Of a stretch of 64,000 nucleotides of DNA, positions 11,871 through 28,062 are shown piece after piece. The number at the start of each line of letters is the position of its first letter. Within the stretch, counting starts at the first letter, position 1. The stretch spans positions 128,588,714-128,652,713 of the forward strand of contig NC_073691.1 in assembly GCF_029784155.1 (NCBI RefSeq). The letters are read 5' to 3'. Made by a program: the position numbers and the translations under genes. The notes beneath the pieces were generated by a model, which was not told the origin of the DNA, did no database searches, and saw only the letters and a list, made by a program, of their open reading frames with translations. The stretch comes from Uranotaenia lowii (Eukaryota; Arthropoda; Insecta; Diptera; Culicidae).

Positions 11871-14226
11871 CAACAAATAATTCAATTTTTTGAGACACTT
11901 GCTCCAAATATTTTCATCCAGAGACAAATTCTTTGATGTCTATGAACTAGGATCGATAGTTTATAATCCAAGAAATTCATTTGAGTCTATCATATTCGCT
12001 CATTCGATCTCTGGAATATAACTTACACGAGGTTCAATATCTGTTGTTTCTAAACTTTCTCATGGCGCTCAGTTTGCCCTAGTCGAAGCGCGGTCAAATA
12101 ACGTGCTGACTCGCAAAACGGCGCAAAATCAATTCGCGTAAAAGAAACCTTAATAAATGCAATCTTGAAAGTATCAATCAGAAAAGGCATTGGCTCAATA
12201 GCGGCATTATCTGTTATCCATCTTACAGAGAAGCTATACATCTTTTCGATGAATTTAAAAATATATATTTTGGCCTTAAATTTTAATAAAGACCATGAAA
12301 CACTAGACAGGTGTTACAAAATTGACAGCACTGTACCTACAAGTTTATATTTGGAATGACGTGAAAAGTAAAAAAGTAGGGAAAATAGCACAAACTAAAT
12401 GAAATCAAGCATCGAATATGACCACCGTTTAGTATTCACAAGCAGAGCTCGAAGAAATCATATTCGTTGACTGCAGTAGGGCCGTAGGGCATGAATGAGA
12501 GAAAATGAATTTCATCTCCACGTGTTTCGAAAGACGATGAAATAAAATCATATTAGCATAGACGAACTTCGTAATGACAGCGAGTACATTTTTTTCACAG
12601 TCATTCAATCCACAAAGTCGTGACAGTTAACAAAACAAATATTCAATCATGTTAATTGGATTTTTTATGATTGGATGTACTTTCTATACTACCAGACAAC
12701 TAAAAAAATTTTCTTCCGGACTCTTAGCAATGCCGTCTGGACGTTTGAGAAATCAATTTAACGTTATTACCCTTCCTCAGCACGGTTAGGCGTGTCCGAA
12801 TAATAAAATGCCTCTATAAACGATGATTTTAATTGGTCGGCTTAATACTTTCTTAATAGACTACGACTAACGATCTTATGGTAAACAAAGAGACGAAATG
12901 TCTCGATTGGAATTTTCGATTTTCTGTCAGTGTCATTCCAATCGAGCAAAACCAAGGCAGCCCTACAGCAGGGTTGCAAGCCTATTATTTCAAAAGGGAT
13001 CAGACTGCGCCTCTTTGTATGTAGTCTCTTCAACTACGACCTGGAAGAAAAATAATGGAGATCCCCGTCATGCAATGTTTGTAGATGATAAAAACGCCCA
13101 GGCGTTAAAATCCCACAAAAAATTATGCGTTGTTTGCAATTTCAACTCTATCATGATCTCCGAATTCAGATGACTGAGTTTTTCAAAAGTTCACATTCAC
13201 GAGTAAGAAATTGGAGTGACTTTTTTTCGAAAGTCGGTCACAGATTGCTATTTTGACTGATTGGGCGCAATGATGGAAACGTGAAACCTGGAGGAGAAAG
13301 ACTGAATAAAAAAGAAAAAAAAATTCAAACGTCAAATTTCTCTCATCAATCTACCGACCAGTGCGAAGGTTCAAAATTTTACTTTCTTATTTAGTAATTT
13401 TTAATAAAACTTTTTTCATGCTGAAAAGCACTTGTTTTGCATAAAACAATGATTTAATTAGGTTTTGTTTTGCTCTGGCAAATTCCTGCATGATCCAGCG
13501 TATTATGTCGCTCAAATTTCGTCAAAGTTTTTAAGCTCCCAGCGTGAAACGTAGACATTGAAAGTCAACAATTTTGAGCACTGTTCACAAGTGCATGTAA
13601 TCGTTGTAGAAACGATTGAATGAGGTTTCTTGATACTGTGTACACAGTAAAAATGATCCCTTTTTCGGGCCAATATTATACATTATTTTGAACAGCGTGG
13701 GTGCGCTTCAAGGCAGGTGGCTAGCTTGTAAAATTTCAACTGTTCTATGAGAAAAGTAAGCTAGTTTAAAAAATTTCTTCTTTTGTCACCCTTCCCCCTC
13801 ACTCTTCGAAGTTTTTAAAAAACATGAAGGGGGGGGGGGGGGATAGATAAAGTTTGAAGTATTTTATAGAAATTTCAAAAACTTATCAAATGTCCGATAG
13901 ATTACAAGAGCAAAAAAAAACAAATTGTAAAAGGTGGGATTTTTATCACCCTTTTTATCCTTGATTTCAGTGTTTTTTTTCGATAGAAATTTACTTGACT
14001 TATAGATTTTGTGCAATGATATAGTATGCAATTTTGTTGCATGCAAACTTCCGTGCAGTTTAATCAAATTTATTGGTTTTTTTGCATTATATTTTCTTTC
14101 GAATCTATAAATGCCGCTATTCTTTACCTTTAGCATGCAAAAAAGTTTATTTTGGATGAAAGGCAGTGAAACCGTGCACCCATGGTAAATTTCTCTACTT
14201 ATAGAAAAAAAGAAGAGAAATCAAGT
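11871..14226. other. Non-coding stretch, no recognised gene
   Basis: AT-rich, with a poly-G run at about 13827-13842 and a short hairpin at about 12898-12945 (TCTCGATTGGAAT facing ATTCCAATCGAG). The same CATTCCAATCGAGCA phrase recurs near 41335, suggesting an unclassified repeat. Confidence 0.35.
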
Positions 14227-14228
14227 TA

Positions 14229-15193
14229 CCGTCAACTGGGGCAACATGCAACAATTTTCAACTTCAATGGCTTCTAAAATCTTAATGCTTACAGATAATC
14301 ATACCTCTTATACATCAAAAGTTTTAAGGTTGATGGGACACCAAACTGACGTAGTCAGAAAAATTATTGGTTTTACCAGTTCTTTTTTAATTTACAAAAA
14401 CATGCGATTTTCACCCCATTAAGAAAATGGGGTAAGTTGCAACAAACTCTGTAATTAATGAAAAATCAAATGAAAACGTTTGAAAATTTATAGTTTTTGA
14501 TACATTTGTGATGTCATAACGCATAAAGCACCAATTGCAGTAATTTTTGGTTTTATTCAAATTATATTTCAATTTTTTTTTGTCAAAAATGTTTTTAAGA
14601 AAAAAGTGTTAATCTGCTGCATACATTCAGGGGTAAAAAATACTACAAAATATTCTATTAGCTAAAACCTTGCAAATAAATCTTAGGATGGATGAAATTT
14701 TAATGTTAACAAACGCATGATGCAAAACAATCATATTGCAGAATATAGAAACGCAATTTATGAGATTTAGTTCTGATTTGCATTTTGTTGCATTTTGCCC
14801 CAGACATTTAACTGATATTTAAAAATATTTATTTAAAAAAACTTGGTGATTGTCCGAAAAAATTTTATACACCAACAGTGTTGGTATAGGATAATGAAAG
14901 CAATATAAAATTTGTAGGTGATATCATTAAGCCAATTCCTCATACTAGGTAAAGTTTTTTTATGGCATTGAAAAATGTAAAAATTTGTACATATATTACT
15001 CGATTTTTTTAATTTTTTATGACAATCAAAAACTTTAAAAAACTCTTTCACGATGTTAAAAACTATGTCATCATCAATTTGTGATCATTCAATGATAACT
15101 TTATTACAGTAGATTGAAATAAAAATTGAATGAGTGTTGTGGTGTACAAATGTTGCATCTAACCCTGCTTTTGCATGATGCCCCGTTTGACGG
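14229..15193. mobile_element. TIR element, ends CCGTCAA(C/A)(T/C)GGGGCA
   Basis: The element sits between TA at 14227-14228 and TA at 15194-15195. The left end reads CCGTCAACTGGGGCAACATG and the reversed right end CCGTCAAACGGGGCATCATG. Internal sequence is very AT-rich and repeats the GGGGTAAGTTGCAAC / GTTGCATTTTGCCCC theme. There is no transposase. It is likely a non-autonomous Tc1/mariner-type element. Confidence 0.65.
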
Positions 15194-15195
15194 TA

Positions 15196-16211
15196 TATCG
15201 TGAGACGGGATGCTATGAAAATAAAATAAAAAGTATATTATACTCTAAACCCTATCTCAACATGATTTTGAAATCAACAATTTTTATTTGTAGATCCGTT
15301 TTATTCATTTCTGGAAAAAAAAGTTTGAATCATATCTTAAATTTATATATTTACTTATTTATTACCTATTATAGTATAGGTATTTCCAATCGTATATTTA
15401 TCTGATAAGATGGTAATTGAATTAACATCAAAGAAATTGAATAACGGTTGCTATTGACCGAGTGAATTTTAGGTATTATGTGCATCAACTTATGTCGTGC
15501 GACGGAAAACTGTGAAAACGAAAATAATGAATCAACATTGTCAAATTCATATATTGATTTGTTTTTCCTTTAAAGTTTTTCAATTGGTAAATATTGCATT
15601 CCAAAAACCTATCATATGTATCTGATTTGTAAGAACAGATTCAGGACTGAACGAGAACCCCTGGTTATAATCATTCACCACAAAGTATACAAACAAAACA
15701 TTTCTTCAGCATTCTTAAAACATTTTTTTTTTGGGTACTGTTTATTTCCGTGTATATCATGTGATATTAAAACTGATTTATAAATTCGCGTTTCCCAACA
15801 TCTCACTCAAAAATATTTTGTATTCAAAAGCAAATTGAGAACTATTTCACTCTACATAATTTACTACGGCGAATTCGCAACCATTACGTGTACCCATGTT
15901 GAAATATCATTTAAATTATTCAGTTTCATAATTAGTGTCTTCAAATATGAATTAATGAATACAAAATTCATAACTATTTCACTCATATTAGTTTAGTATA
16001 AAAGATATTTATAACGAAAAATTACTCAAATTACTCGAAGGGCATGTATTAAATCTAACATAACTTTCACAAAATTCGAAGAAATTTCTCCAAAAGTTTG
16101 ATTATAGTTGAGAAACAAAACAGACCAAAAAATTGGGAGTCAAGTGCTTCAAGCGCCACACGAATGACACACTTCTGCCCACCATAAATCAACTAAGGAT
16201 CACTGTTTTAA
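15196..16211. other. AT-rich stretch, nothing recognised
   Basis: No inverted repeat, RNA gene or coding frame is supported. Confidence 0.35.
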
Positions 16212-16431
16212 ATTGAGTCCAGTCATTTTGACTGGTCACGGTCCGAGTGTCCATGGTGAAATATATTTCGCTTATTAAGAGAGCTAGTGAAATAAAAATT
16301 CACAGGTTTGTAGAGAATCAAAATTCATGAAAAGTCATATTTTTTGCGAATTTTTAAAAGGAAGTATTTAAAAGATATTCAGCAAACAAAGTGTCAAACC
16401 AGTCATTTTGACTGATGCGGCCCTTCTAGTG
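16212..16431. mobile_element. Possible piggyBac-type MITE with TTAA ends
   Basis: TTAA lies at 16208-16211 and 16432-16435. The right end reversed reads CACTAGAAGGGCCGCATCAG; the left end does not keep this. Both sides carry the subterminal palindrome CCAGTCATTTTGACTGG (16218 and 16399 areas). The missing left TIR makes the boundary uncertain. Confidence 0.4.
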
Positions 16432-16439
16432 TTAAATAA

Positions 16440-16912
16440 GGACAGAAATCGGATTCTTAAGTTGGCTTTTGAAGTTTGACTATGGAAGTTGAATTTGAAA
16501 TCGGATTCGAAAATTGTTTCCCGATGTTGAACTCTGAATTCGAGCTCCGAAGTCGAGAATCGATTGCATTTGAATGTAGGAGTTGGATAGGAAAGTCGGG
16601 TTCTTAAGTTATGTAGACTCTGAATATTGGATTCCGAACTTGGAATCGGAAGTCGGATTCAAAAGCCGATTTTGAGGTTGGATTATTTAGTCAGATTCCT
16701 AGTTAAAACTTCAAAATCGAACTCTGAAGTCGATTTTTTACGTTCGACTTTGAAGTTGCAGTAAAGTATTTGGACGTTGGATTCTGAAGTCAAATTCTGA
16801 AGTGGGACTGATGCTGAATTGCAAAGCCGGATTATAGATCAAATTCTTGAGTCTGATTCTAAAGTAGGATTCTTAAAGTAAGATTCTGGAATCTGAATTT
16901 AAATGACAAATT
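16440..16912. repeat. Degenerate array of GGATTCTGAAGTCG-like units
   Basis: About 470 bp made almost entirely of loosely repeated 12-18 bp units of the type GA(A/T)GTCGGATTC(T/A)GAA, with no fixed period. It has the appearance of a decayed minisatellite. Related fragments flank the MITE at 9310-9602. Confidence 0.6.
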
Positions 16913-16913
16913 C

Positions 16914-17173
16914 TTGTTTACTAACGTATGTTCCCAAACACAAAAAAAATGGAATGAAAATGTTGTTTATTAGCTTAGCTGACTAAACTTGAAATTCTAA
17001 ACCGATTTAAAAATAAAAATGTTGAAATTAAAACGTAATTAAGACAATTGTGTTTCAATTTCAACATTTTTATTTATAAATCGTTCTAAAATGTCAAGTT
17101 TAGCTAGCTCAGTTAATAAACAAAATTTTCATTACATTTCTTTTAATTTTTTGAAAAAATCGTTCGTAAACAA
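16914..17173. mobile_element. Hairpin MITE, ends TTGTTTAC(T/G)AACG
   Basis: Two nearly complementary arms face each other: AACTTGAAATTCTAAACCGA with TCGTTCTAAAATGTCAAGTT, and AATAAAAATGTTGAAATT with AATTTCAACATTTTTATT. The spacer is short (about 17035-17055). Outer ends are TTGTTTACTAACG and CGTTCGTAAACAA. No coding content. Confidence 0.7.
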
Positions 17174-20482
<3,309 letters not shown>

Positions 20483-23158
20483 GTTTTTTTTTACATATCC
20501 TTCTTTTCCTTTTACTCGGTCACGCTTCATTCTATTGGAATCAAACCTAAAAAAATTAACTCAATTCTACGGGTCTTTACATAGATTATCAAAACATTAT
20601 CTTCAATCAATCTTACATGCATCTTACAGGAAAACTTGTCATCTAATTTTCTTTGATTCGGATGCTTTAAATATTGCCGAATGGTGTCAGGTATCAGCTT
20701 CCCGTTGAAAATTTGAGTTTTTCAGCACTAAACGTGACGATCAAACTTGGCAAGCCTCATGCAGCATGCTTAAAAAATCCATTCTTTGTAGCTTGTTCCA
20801 TAAATAACTTTATGTTGATAATATCTATGTTTCATTTATTGCATACCATTTAGTTGATTTACTCCGCTTTGCTCGAGTTCACATTAAGGTTAAAATCGGA
20901 ATCAAAAGTTTCTCATTAATTAGAATTTATTGCTTATGAAACTTTATGGAAAAAAGAATTTTGGGGACCATTTTAGGAGTATTTGCTCAATATTCTGCGT
21001 AAACGCAGTACATTCAGCTCCCGAGTTTCTTCGGATGGTATATTTTTTAGAACTGAAGAAATAAAAAAAAACATTGAAGATTTTTTTACTAACCATTTTC
21101 AAGCAGCTTTTGTTCACTATTTTCACCCTTGGAAGCAGTGGTGATTAAATAATATCCATATTTTCATCAAAACCATGTCAAAAAACAGTTCACCGTTTTA
21201 TTATTTTTTCAGCAAAAAAATGCTAATTAGATTCTTTTGAACATTTACCCAATAAATAAAAAAAAACGATCGGTTTTGAAAGGAGGAATATATATATTAA
21301 GATTTGTTTATATTCAACCGAATTACAGCAATATCATTTGCATTTTTATTCTAATGGACATATCTGCCAATTTAAACCACTGTTTTTTGTAAGATTCTAA
21401 CTGAAGCATTGAGGTTTTTATAAATTAAATAAATCGAAAAGAGCTAATCTGTTAAGGCTACAATGATTCCATGAGTTCATTCGTTTTTTCTGGAAGTTTT
21501 CATGTAAATATACCTCGAAACCTTTAAAAACATATAATTGTCTTTCGGCTATCATCACAGTTCAACTTTCATATTCTTTCAAAAAGAAATATCTAAGTAA
21601 AGGTACATTTGTCCCATTTACCGATGCAAGGGAATACACATTGCTCTTTTTCAGATGCGTCAGTGAAAAGACTTTAAAATAAATTTAATACTTTTTCCTG
21701 TTTGTCTTTTTTATCAACTTTCATTGATATACCTGCAGTTTTTCCAGAAAAAAAAATGCTTGGTACTTCAATTTTACTGAACTCTGAATAACCATAAGAC
21801 TTTCATTTACAAAGACATTTAATAATTTTGGGCGCGTTGCCAGTTGTTTCACCGTGTGAAATGTCAGGAGTTAATATCATTTTCGGCACTTTCAGGTCAT
21901 AATAAAAACTTATCAAAAAAATTCTGCTTCTGCTATCAAAAAAAATAATGCTTCTGGAATATCAATCACAGAAAAACTTTTCAACAAAAAAGCGGATCTC
22001 AAGTCTCTTCTATGTAGCCAAAATATGTTAAACATAAACACACTTTCATGTTAAGTACGTACTTGAATTCTGTGTAAACAAACAGTGAACCTGTAAGCAG
22101 TTTTTCGGTGAATGATTTAGAAAAAAAAAGTTGAGTTTATTTAGTCAGATTTTTTAATTGGGCTTAACGATTTATAGATGAAGAAATAATGTGAATATGT
22201 ATACATGAATAATGTATGCATTTTTTGTAAATGTTCAATGTTTGCACTTGCTCTAGTGTATCTTTTAACTGAAAATTCTTTCATTTTTATTGATAACTTT
22301 CACTTATGCTTGCAAAAAATCGAAAAGTTCTTTGCATTAGGCCTTAAAATTAACATCAATCCTATATAATCCTTTTAAAAGGACAGGCTCTTGTTCAGTT
22401 CATGTGTCTGTTCATCTTCAATGGATTTTGTTGTTGTTCTGAAAATTTAAAGGCACCCGAAACATCTTCAGTCATGCACATTTGTACATGTTCGAAAAAT
22501 GTTTCTAGGGGAATTGGATTATAAAATTGTATGTTAATCTCCCACTTTCTTTATTTCAAATGTCAGCAAAAAGTCATACCATAATTTTATATGCATCAGT
22601 ACTAATTTAATATTTTTCAGACAACAATTTCAACAAAACAGTTTTATTTTTTTTAAATCGTTTAAATGATATTGATTTGATCGGCAAAATATCAATCTAA
22701 GTGTCATTCATTACTGTGTGCTGTACAAATGATCTAGGAATCAAAAAGAAAAAAACACATCTGGGATTCATATCGCTACCACATGCATTGATATTATGCT
22801 TGGTTTAGAAATGCGCGCCCAAATATTTCAACTAATCAGTATGCTATGCCCTGGTTACCATCATCCCTCGACGTTTGCTTACGACGCCTTGGACGACCAT
22901 AGAGACGAAAAACAAACTGCCCGGCGCCCAAAGGAAAAAAAATCTTGAGAAAATTGAAGGCCATGACTTTAATTTCATTCAAAAAACTACAAATTTAATT
23001 ATTACGGACAATTGATGCGACTTTCTGTTATTTTTATTCGATATAAACCGATTCGCATGCCTACAGAATATTCTAAAAATAATTTCATTTGAATCGTTTG
23101 GGTCATTTCGGAGGAGTAGTACTACAAACACCGTTACAAGAGAATTTTATATAATAGA
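20483..23158. other. AT-rich stretch, nothing recognised
   Basis: No supported gene or RNA. One GC-richer patch at about 22845-22930 has no match that I recognise. Confidence 0.35.
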
Positions 23159-23367
23159 TTCAGGAGGTGTTGCCGAATATCGAATTCCCGATTCAGCCAT
23201 TTTGGCTATGTAGGCTATGCAACTATGCGGAACTCATGAAGTTTGTTTACCAACAAACCACCGAAAAGCTGAGCAAAAAATAAATAAACTCATTGAGAGC
23301 CCCGCTCACTCCCCGCCTACTTACTGTGAAAGTCCGAGAACCTAGTGTATCAAAAGACCTTGGATGG
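23159..23367 (+). repeat. Direct repeat D, copy 1
   Basis: Begins AGGAGGTGTTGCCGAATAT and includes CATTTTGGCTATGTAGGCTA, TTGTTTACCAACAAACC and TCATTGAGAGCCCCGCTCAC. The same order is found at 23973-24345, where an extra 159 bp interrupts it. Confidence 0.75.
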
Positions 23368-23427
23368 CGGCATTTTGTTGCTGTCAAACGGAATTTAGAC
23401 CCATCTTCAACCATTCGAGTTCAATAT

Positions 23428-23805
23428 GGCATTTCCTCACTCATCAAATGAACATCTGATTTCTCATGCTTACATTTTCTCGGCATATCGTGGTAGGGTA
23501 AACATAACAACAACATTATGCATTTTCAATTACCAGATAGTAACGAAATAAAATTGGCAATGCAATTGTAGTGGTTTTGCAAGCGCAGCTTGGTGAGGAG
23601 AATATAAATTCTTTATTTAATTAATAGTAAATTCATAACAAGTTAAGACATGCAGGTATGTTGATACTTTCAATTAAGGAAGTTTAAAAAAGAAAGCATT
23701 GAACAGTGCTTATCATCAAAGATCAAAATGGCGACCAGTTGGTGTTTACATTTTTCAAAACAAAAACCAAAAGTTACCCTACCACAATCTGTCTCAGGAA
23801 ATACT
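23428..23805. mobile_element. MITE family E copy 1
   Basis: 378 bp, the same length as the copy at 40458-40835. Left end GGCATTTCCTCACTC, right end reversed AGTATTTCCTGAGACAG; further in, CGTGGTAGGGTAA faces TTACCCTACCACA. No coding potential. Confidence 0.7.
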
Positions 23806-23972
23806 CTATTTGCTTTTACTGCAAGTTAGTGTTGCCATCTTAAACTTGAAGATGTTTTCTAATGATGTTGTAATCCCTCAGATAACAGACGTACAAGCTT
23901 GAACAAAAATCTCCAAAAAAGTAAGTAAAATTTCAAATGTTGACATCCAGAAAATACCAAGATGTGTATATA

Positions 23973-24345
23973 TAGGAGGTGTTACCATATATTAAACTCC
24001 CGATTCAGGCATTTTGGCTGTTTAGGCTATGCTACTGCGTAACTCAGAGTTTCCCAAGTAACATTCAAAGTTTTATAGCAGGCTACTAGTTGAAATTTTT
24101 GTTTTATAAGAGGCTTGAGAGGTCTAACAAAACTAACTTTATTTTTTGCCAGGAATTTACCACTAGGTGGCATTCTTCCCTACCCTAATAAAGCTAACGG
24201 ACTTACTTGGGTTGTTTACCAACAAATCACAGAAAAGCTGAGCAAATAATCTTATGTTTGTCAACAAACTCATTGAGAGCCCTGCTCACTCCTTGCCTAC
24301 TTACAGTCAAAGTCGGAGAACCTCGTGTTTCAAAAAACCTTGGAA
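23973..24345 (+). repeat. Direct repeat D, copy 2 (interrupted)
   Basis: Matches 23159-23367 through AGGAGGTGTTACCATAT, GCATTTTGGCTGTTTAGGCT and TTGTTTACCAACAAATC, and ends near CCTTGG. The interruption at 24053-24211 is absent from copy 1. Confidence 0.75.
24053..24211. mobile_element. Small MITE inserted in repeat D, ends CCCAAGTAA
   Basis: 159 bp, with 9-bp perfect ends CCCAAGTAA and TTACTTGGG, flanked by TT on both sides. Copy 1 of repeat D gives the empty site (AGTTTGTTTACC), which fixes the boundaries. Confidence 0.7.
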
Positions 24346-24564
24346 AACATGTTGAAAATAGACTTGAAACAATGCCATCTATTGCGCCGTTTAAAAGTTA
24401 TAAAACAAATTTTCAAGTGCCCAGTTTTCGAAAAGGCGTAATCGTATATCAACTCATAAATAATTCAACTAATGCCACTCTTAAAAAAAGGATTCAATTT
24501 ATTGCTAGATAAATGCAATGAGAGTTAATTTTGATTGGACAGAATTTAACTTCCTTTATTTTAT

Positions 24565-24790
24565 ACGGTTTTTACTTATTGACTTTTATCGGTGAGTGAA
24601 AATTTTTTTTTTTAAAAATTTACGTAACGTTTTGGGTTATTTTTCATCACCCATCATTAGATGTCCACCAGAGTAACCCAAAACGTTATTTAAGTTGAGA
24701 AACAAAAAAAAATTTTCACTCACCGAAAAAAAGTCAATAAGTAAAACCCGTTGTTTTTGTTTTTCTGGGATTACTTAAAAACCGTATAAA
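24565..24790. mobile_element. Hairpin with roughly 85-bp arms
   Basis: The left arm (TTTTTACTTATTGACTTTTA then TCGGTGAGTGAAAATTTTT and AACGTTTTGGGTTA) faces its complement on the right (TAACCCAAAACGTTA, AAATTTTCACTCACCG, AAGTCAATAAGTAAAA). Outer TACGGTTTTTA and TAAAAACCGTA extend the pairing. A foldback MITE is the likeliest reading. Confidence 0.65.
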
Positions 24791-25127
24791 AAGTACCGGT
24801 GATAAACTTTTATTTATTCCTTTATTTTTCCTCTCCTGAGGCAGTCAAAATAACTAACAGTTTTACAATATGTTATTGCACTTCTTGAACGGTTACGTCA
24901 GAGGACGAATTGGCTACATCCAGCAAATTATGAACATTTTGACGATCAGTCTTACCCATCAGAACAGATTCTAGACATCGCAAAGCGGGTTACTGTCAAG
25001 TATCACTTTTGCATCCCATTATTCAAAATTTAGCACTTCTAGCTTTAAGTAAATAGAGATTAACTTAAGATATGTTACAAAAATGCAACGAAATTTTAAC
25101 ATCAATTTTATTTTAAACATGCCAAAC

Positions 25128-27093
25128 CAGGCCCGTGCGAAGGACCCGTCCATGGTGGGGGTTTTCGAAATTCGAATGTAGCTAAAATAATAACATTACC
25201 AAGAAAACAACAATAAAGAAAGGGACACCGTTTTTCACTCATCATGATTACCACATAATTAAAACAAAAAATGACTGATAAAAAAAAACAAAATTTTCAA
25301 AACATATCACACTGAAAGATTCAAATTTTCGATAAGTCATAAATATTTTTTTTCAAAATGATGATCTTTATTTTGAACAAGAAATTTGTTTAAAAAATAT
25401 TTCTAAGCAAATTTAAAATAAACGTTTCCAAAACACAATTTTTGAAACAAATGTGATTTTTAAAATAGATATGTGTCCAGTTAGGTACAAAACTTACCAT
25501 GATTAGTTGTAAGGAGAATGATACCTAATAATTGTTAAATTTTGTTCATTTTAATTTGAAATTCTTTCTTAATTTTCAACTTAAAGGTTGATTGAAAAAT
25601 TCCGCTGTAGTATTTTGAATTTGAACAAATGTTTAATTTAATGTAATTGTGATTTGAAATGTCAATTTTCGATTACTGGAAAAAAATCCATTTTGAACTT
25701 TTGATAAATTATTCAATGATTGATGGTTTAATTTAATTTGATTATATCAAAAGTGCCAGTTATAAAAGTCAGAGATAAAACCTTTTATAAAAAAAATCCT
25801 CCAGTTATCAAAGTTAAAAATTATAACCTCACGTTTAATTATAATGACAAGGAAATTTTGGGAAATGGGTAACTTCGTGAATGATCAATAAAAACTGATT
25901 AAAAAAAAATAAAAATAAGGAGTTCCAAGTTTTGTTGAAATTATTGAAAGCACAAAGCAAATCAAAGTCAGTTAACATTGCTCATTAAAATTTAGTTTTA
26001 AAGTAGCTACTTCGAATAATTTTTCAAACTTTTCTGATTAACTTGAAAATTATGATCGATTCAGAAACATTATTTTAAATGAAAAAAATAATAAACAGTT
26101 TTTTAATTTAAAATCGCTGGTTTTAAAGTTTAAAATTACAAACTCTGTGTATATTGTCACTTTCAATTGAAATATTTGGTCGTGGAAAGAACAAAAGCTC
26201 GAAACTATGTTTTAATTATTAAAATTTTAGATTTAAAGGCTTATGTTTCAAGGACACAAAAATTTTGTATTAAAACAGAGACAAGTTTGATAAAAATATT
26301 TCTGAAACATTTGCCAAATTTTATTGGGCACATTTAGTTTTGGTGATCATGAGTTTTAAAATATATCATTTTTAAACTAATTAACTGATTAACTAACAAA
26401 CAATTTATAAAAAATATTATCTTGATTCTGCTTATCATAATTCCAGCGTAATATTATGATGCATGATCTCAAAAAGTTATATTCAACAGTTAAAAAAAAT
26501 GGAAGGATATTATTATCAGTATTTTTGACATTACTGCAAAAAGTGTAAAAAAACTTAATATTTGCCAACATATTTGTTGAAATCTGCAAAAAAAATCATT
26601 TCAATCACAAAAGCTGATAGAAATATTGCATATTTAGATTCGGGCACCTGAATAAGTCAAAATTACCTTTTAAATTCATGGCACCTCATAAAAATGTAAA
26701 TTTTGTGGCCTTGTGTAAATCATTCAAACCTATTTGGTTGAGCATTTGAAATAACAAAAAACACGAAATTCTGGAGACGAGATAGGATTTTTGTATGTCA
26801 AGTTTTGAGTTCCAATACAAAAGGTTGAAATTGAATTGCACAATAAAAGAAAGTTTCAATTCGCGAACGTCAAATGGTGTCGGATATCGGAATGTTTCAA
26901 GCCAAGGGTGATTGAAAGCAAAATTCCGCCGGAGGCGAGAAAAATTTCTGACTTGTTTGAAAACAATTATTTTCAAATACATTTTGAGATCAAGTAATTT
27001 TCCGTTACTGCGGTGAAAATTTTACTTTGAAAAAATTTTCATGGGGGGGGTTAAACCCCTAAACCCCCCGCCCCCCCCGTTCGCACGGCCTTG
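25128..27093. mobile_element. Non-autonomous hAT-type element, 1.97 kb, with 8-bp duplication
   Basis: Identical 8-bp duplications TGCCAAAC lie at 25120-25127 and 27094-27101. Ends are CAGGCCCGTGCGAAGG at the left and, reversed, CAAGGCCGTGCGAACGGG at the right. An 8-bp duplication with C(A)(G/A)GG ends is the hAT signature. The interior is very AT-rich with no frame of transposase size (the longest are under 100 codons), so this copy is non-autonomous or fully decayed. G/C runs sit just inside both ends (25156-25162; 27041-27080). Confidence 0.8.
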
Positions 27094-27448
27094 TGCCAAA
27101 CAGTTCATACGACCAGTTCAAAACTGACCAAAATTTCTTTTTGTTTTCTCAGTTTGGTTTTGACAGTTCTCTTTGGTGTGTTTGGAGACATCTGGTGGCC
27201 CAGTCAAAAACCAAAATTTGGTTCAAAACGATCGTTGAAAATTTTACGCAAGTTTCGTGGGCTAGCTTGTACGTCTGTTCTCTGTATTAATGCTACCCAA
27301 ATATTTTTCCACTAATATTTAACATGTAAAAAATACAAATAATTTTAAAACTTACAAGACATTTTAGAACCAAAATAATTTAAAACAGCCCAAAAATTCC
27401 ACGGAACTTTCATACAGCTCTATGTGAACTAAAGAATTCGTTCCTTAA

Positions 27449-27720
27449 GAGCAAGTGGAAGAAATTTTGACACTTATATGAAAACTTTACCATGCAAAAA
27501 CAGTTTAAAGATCTGCAGCCTTCGAGTTTTTTTTACAACACGTGTTCTATTTTCTCATCCAATGATGCAAAATTAGCTCAATTTGTATGACACACTGCTG
27601 AAATAGAAACAGTGTTATCAAAAAAAAAATCAACGTTCAAAGATCTTGAAAACATTTTTGCATGGTAAACTTTTCAAAATTAGCTATTTACAAGTGTCAA
27701 AATTTCTACCACCTTTTCCA
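27449..27720. mobile_element. Harbinger-like MITE, family H copy 2
   Basis: Begins GAGCAAGTGGAAGAAATTTTG and ends CAAAATTTCTACCACCTTTTCC. The outer GTTCACTGGTGTTGG segment is deleted on the left. It shares ACAACACGTGTTCTATTTT and the AAAGATCTTGAAAACATTTT core with the other copies. Confidence 0.7.
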
Positions 27721-28062
27721 TCAAAAAAAAGGAATCAATTTGTCACATCTACTGATTGGTTTTGAGAAAAATTCGAACGAACATTTATTCGATTACAATC
27801 TAGAGAAATTTCATCGAAACATGCGTAAAAATGTCTGAATTATTAAGTCATCTATTTATTTAAAAATCAAAAGAAAGATATCGTTTCTCATGCAACCAAA
27901 AGATTGTATAACATTCCTCCATCAGGTTTGATCATATCAATTTTGTTTTATAATACAAATTCTTTTCAGCTCATTTTTTAAGTTCAGAAGGACTCATAAA
28001 AAATGCAAAAGTCTGCCATCAAGGTCCAAAAACACTTTTCTTGATGAGTAAGTCGGGTAAGT

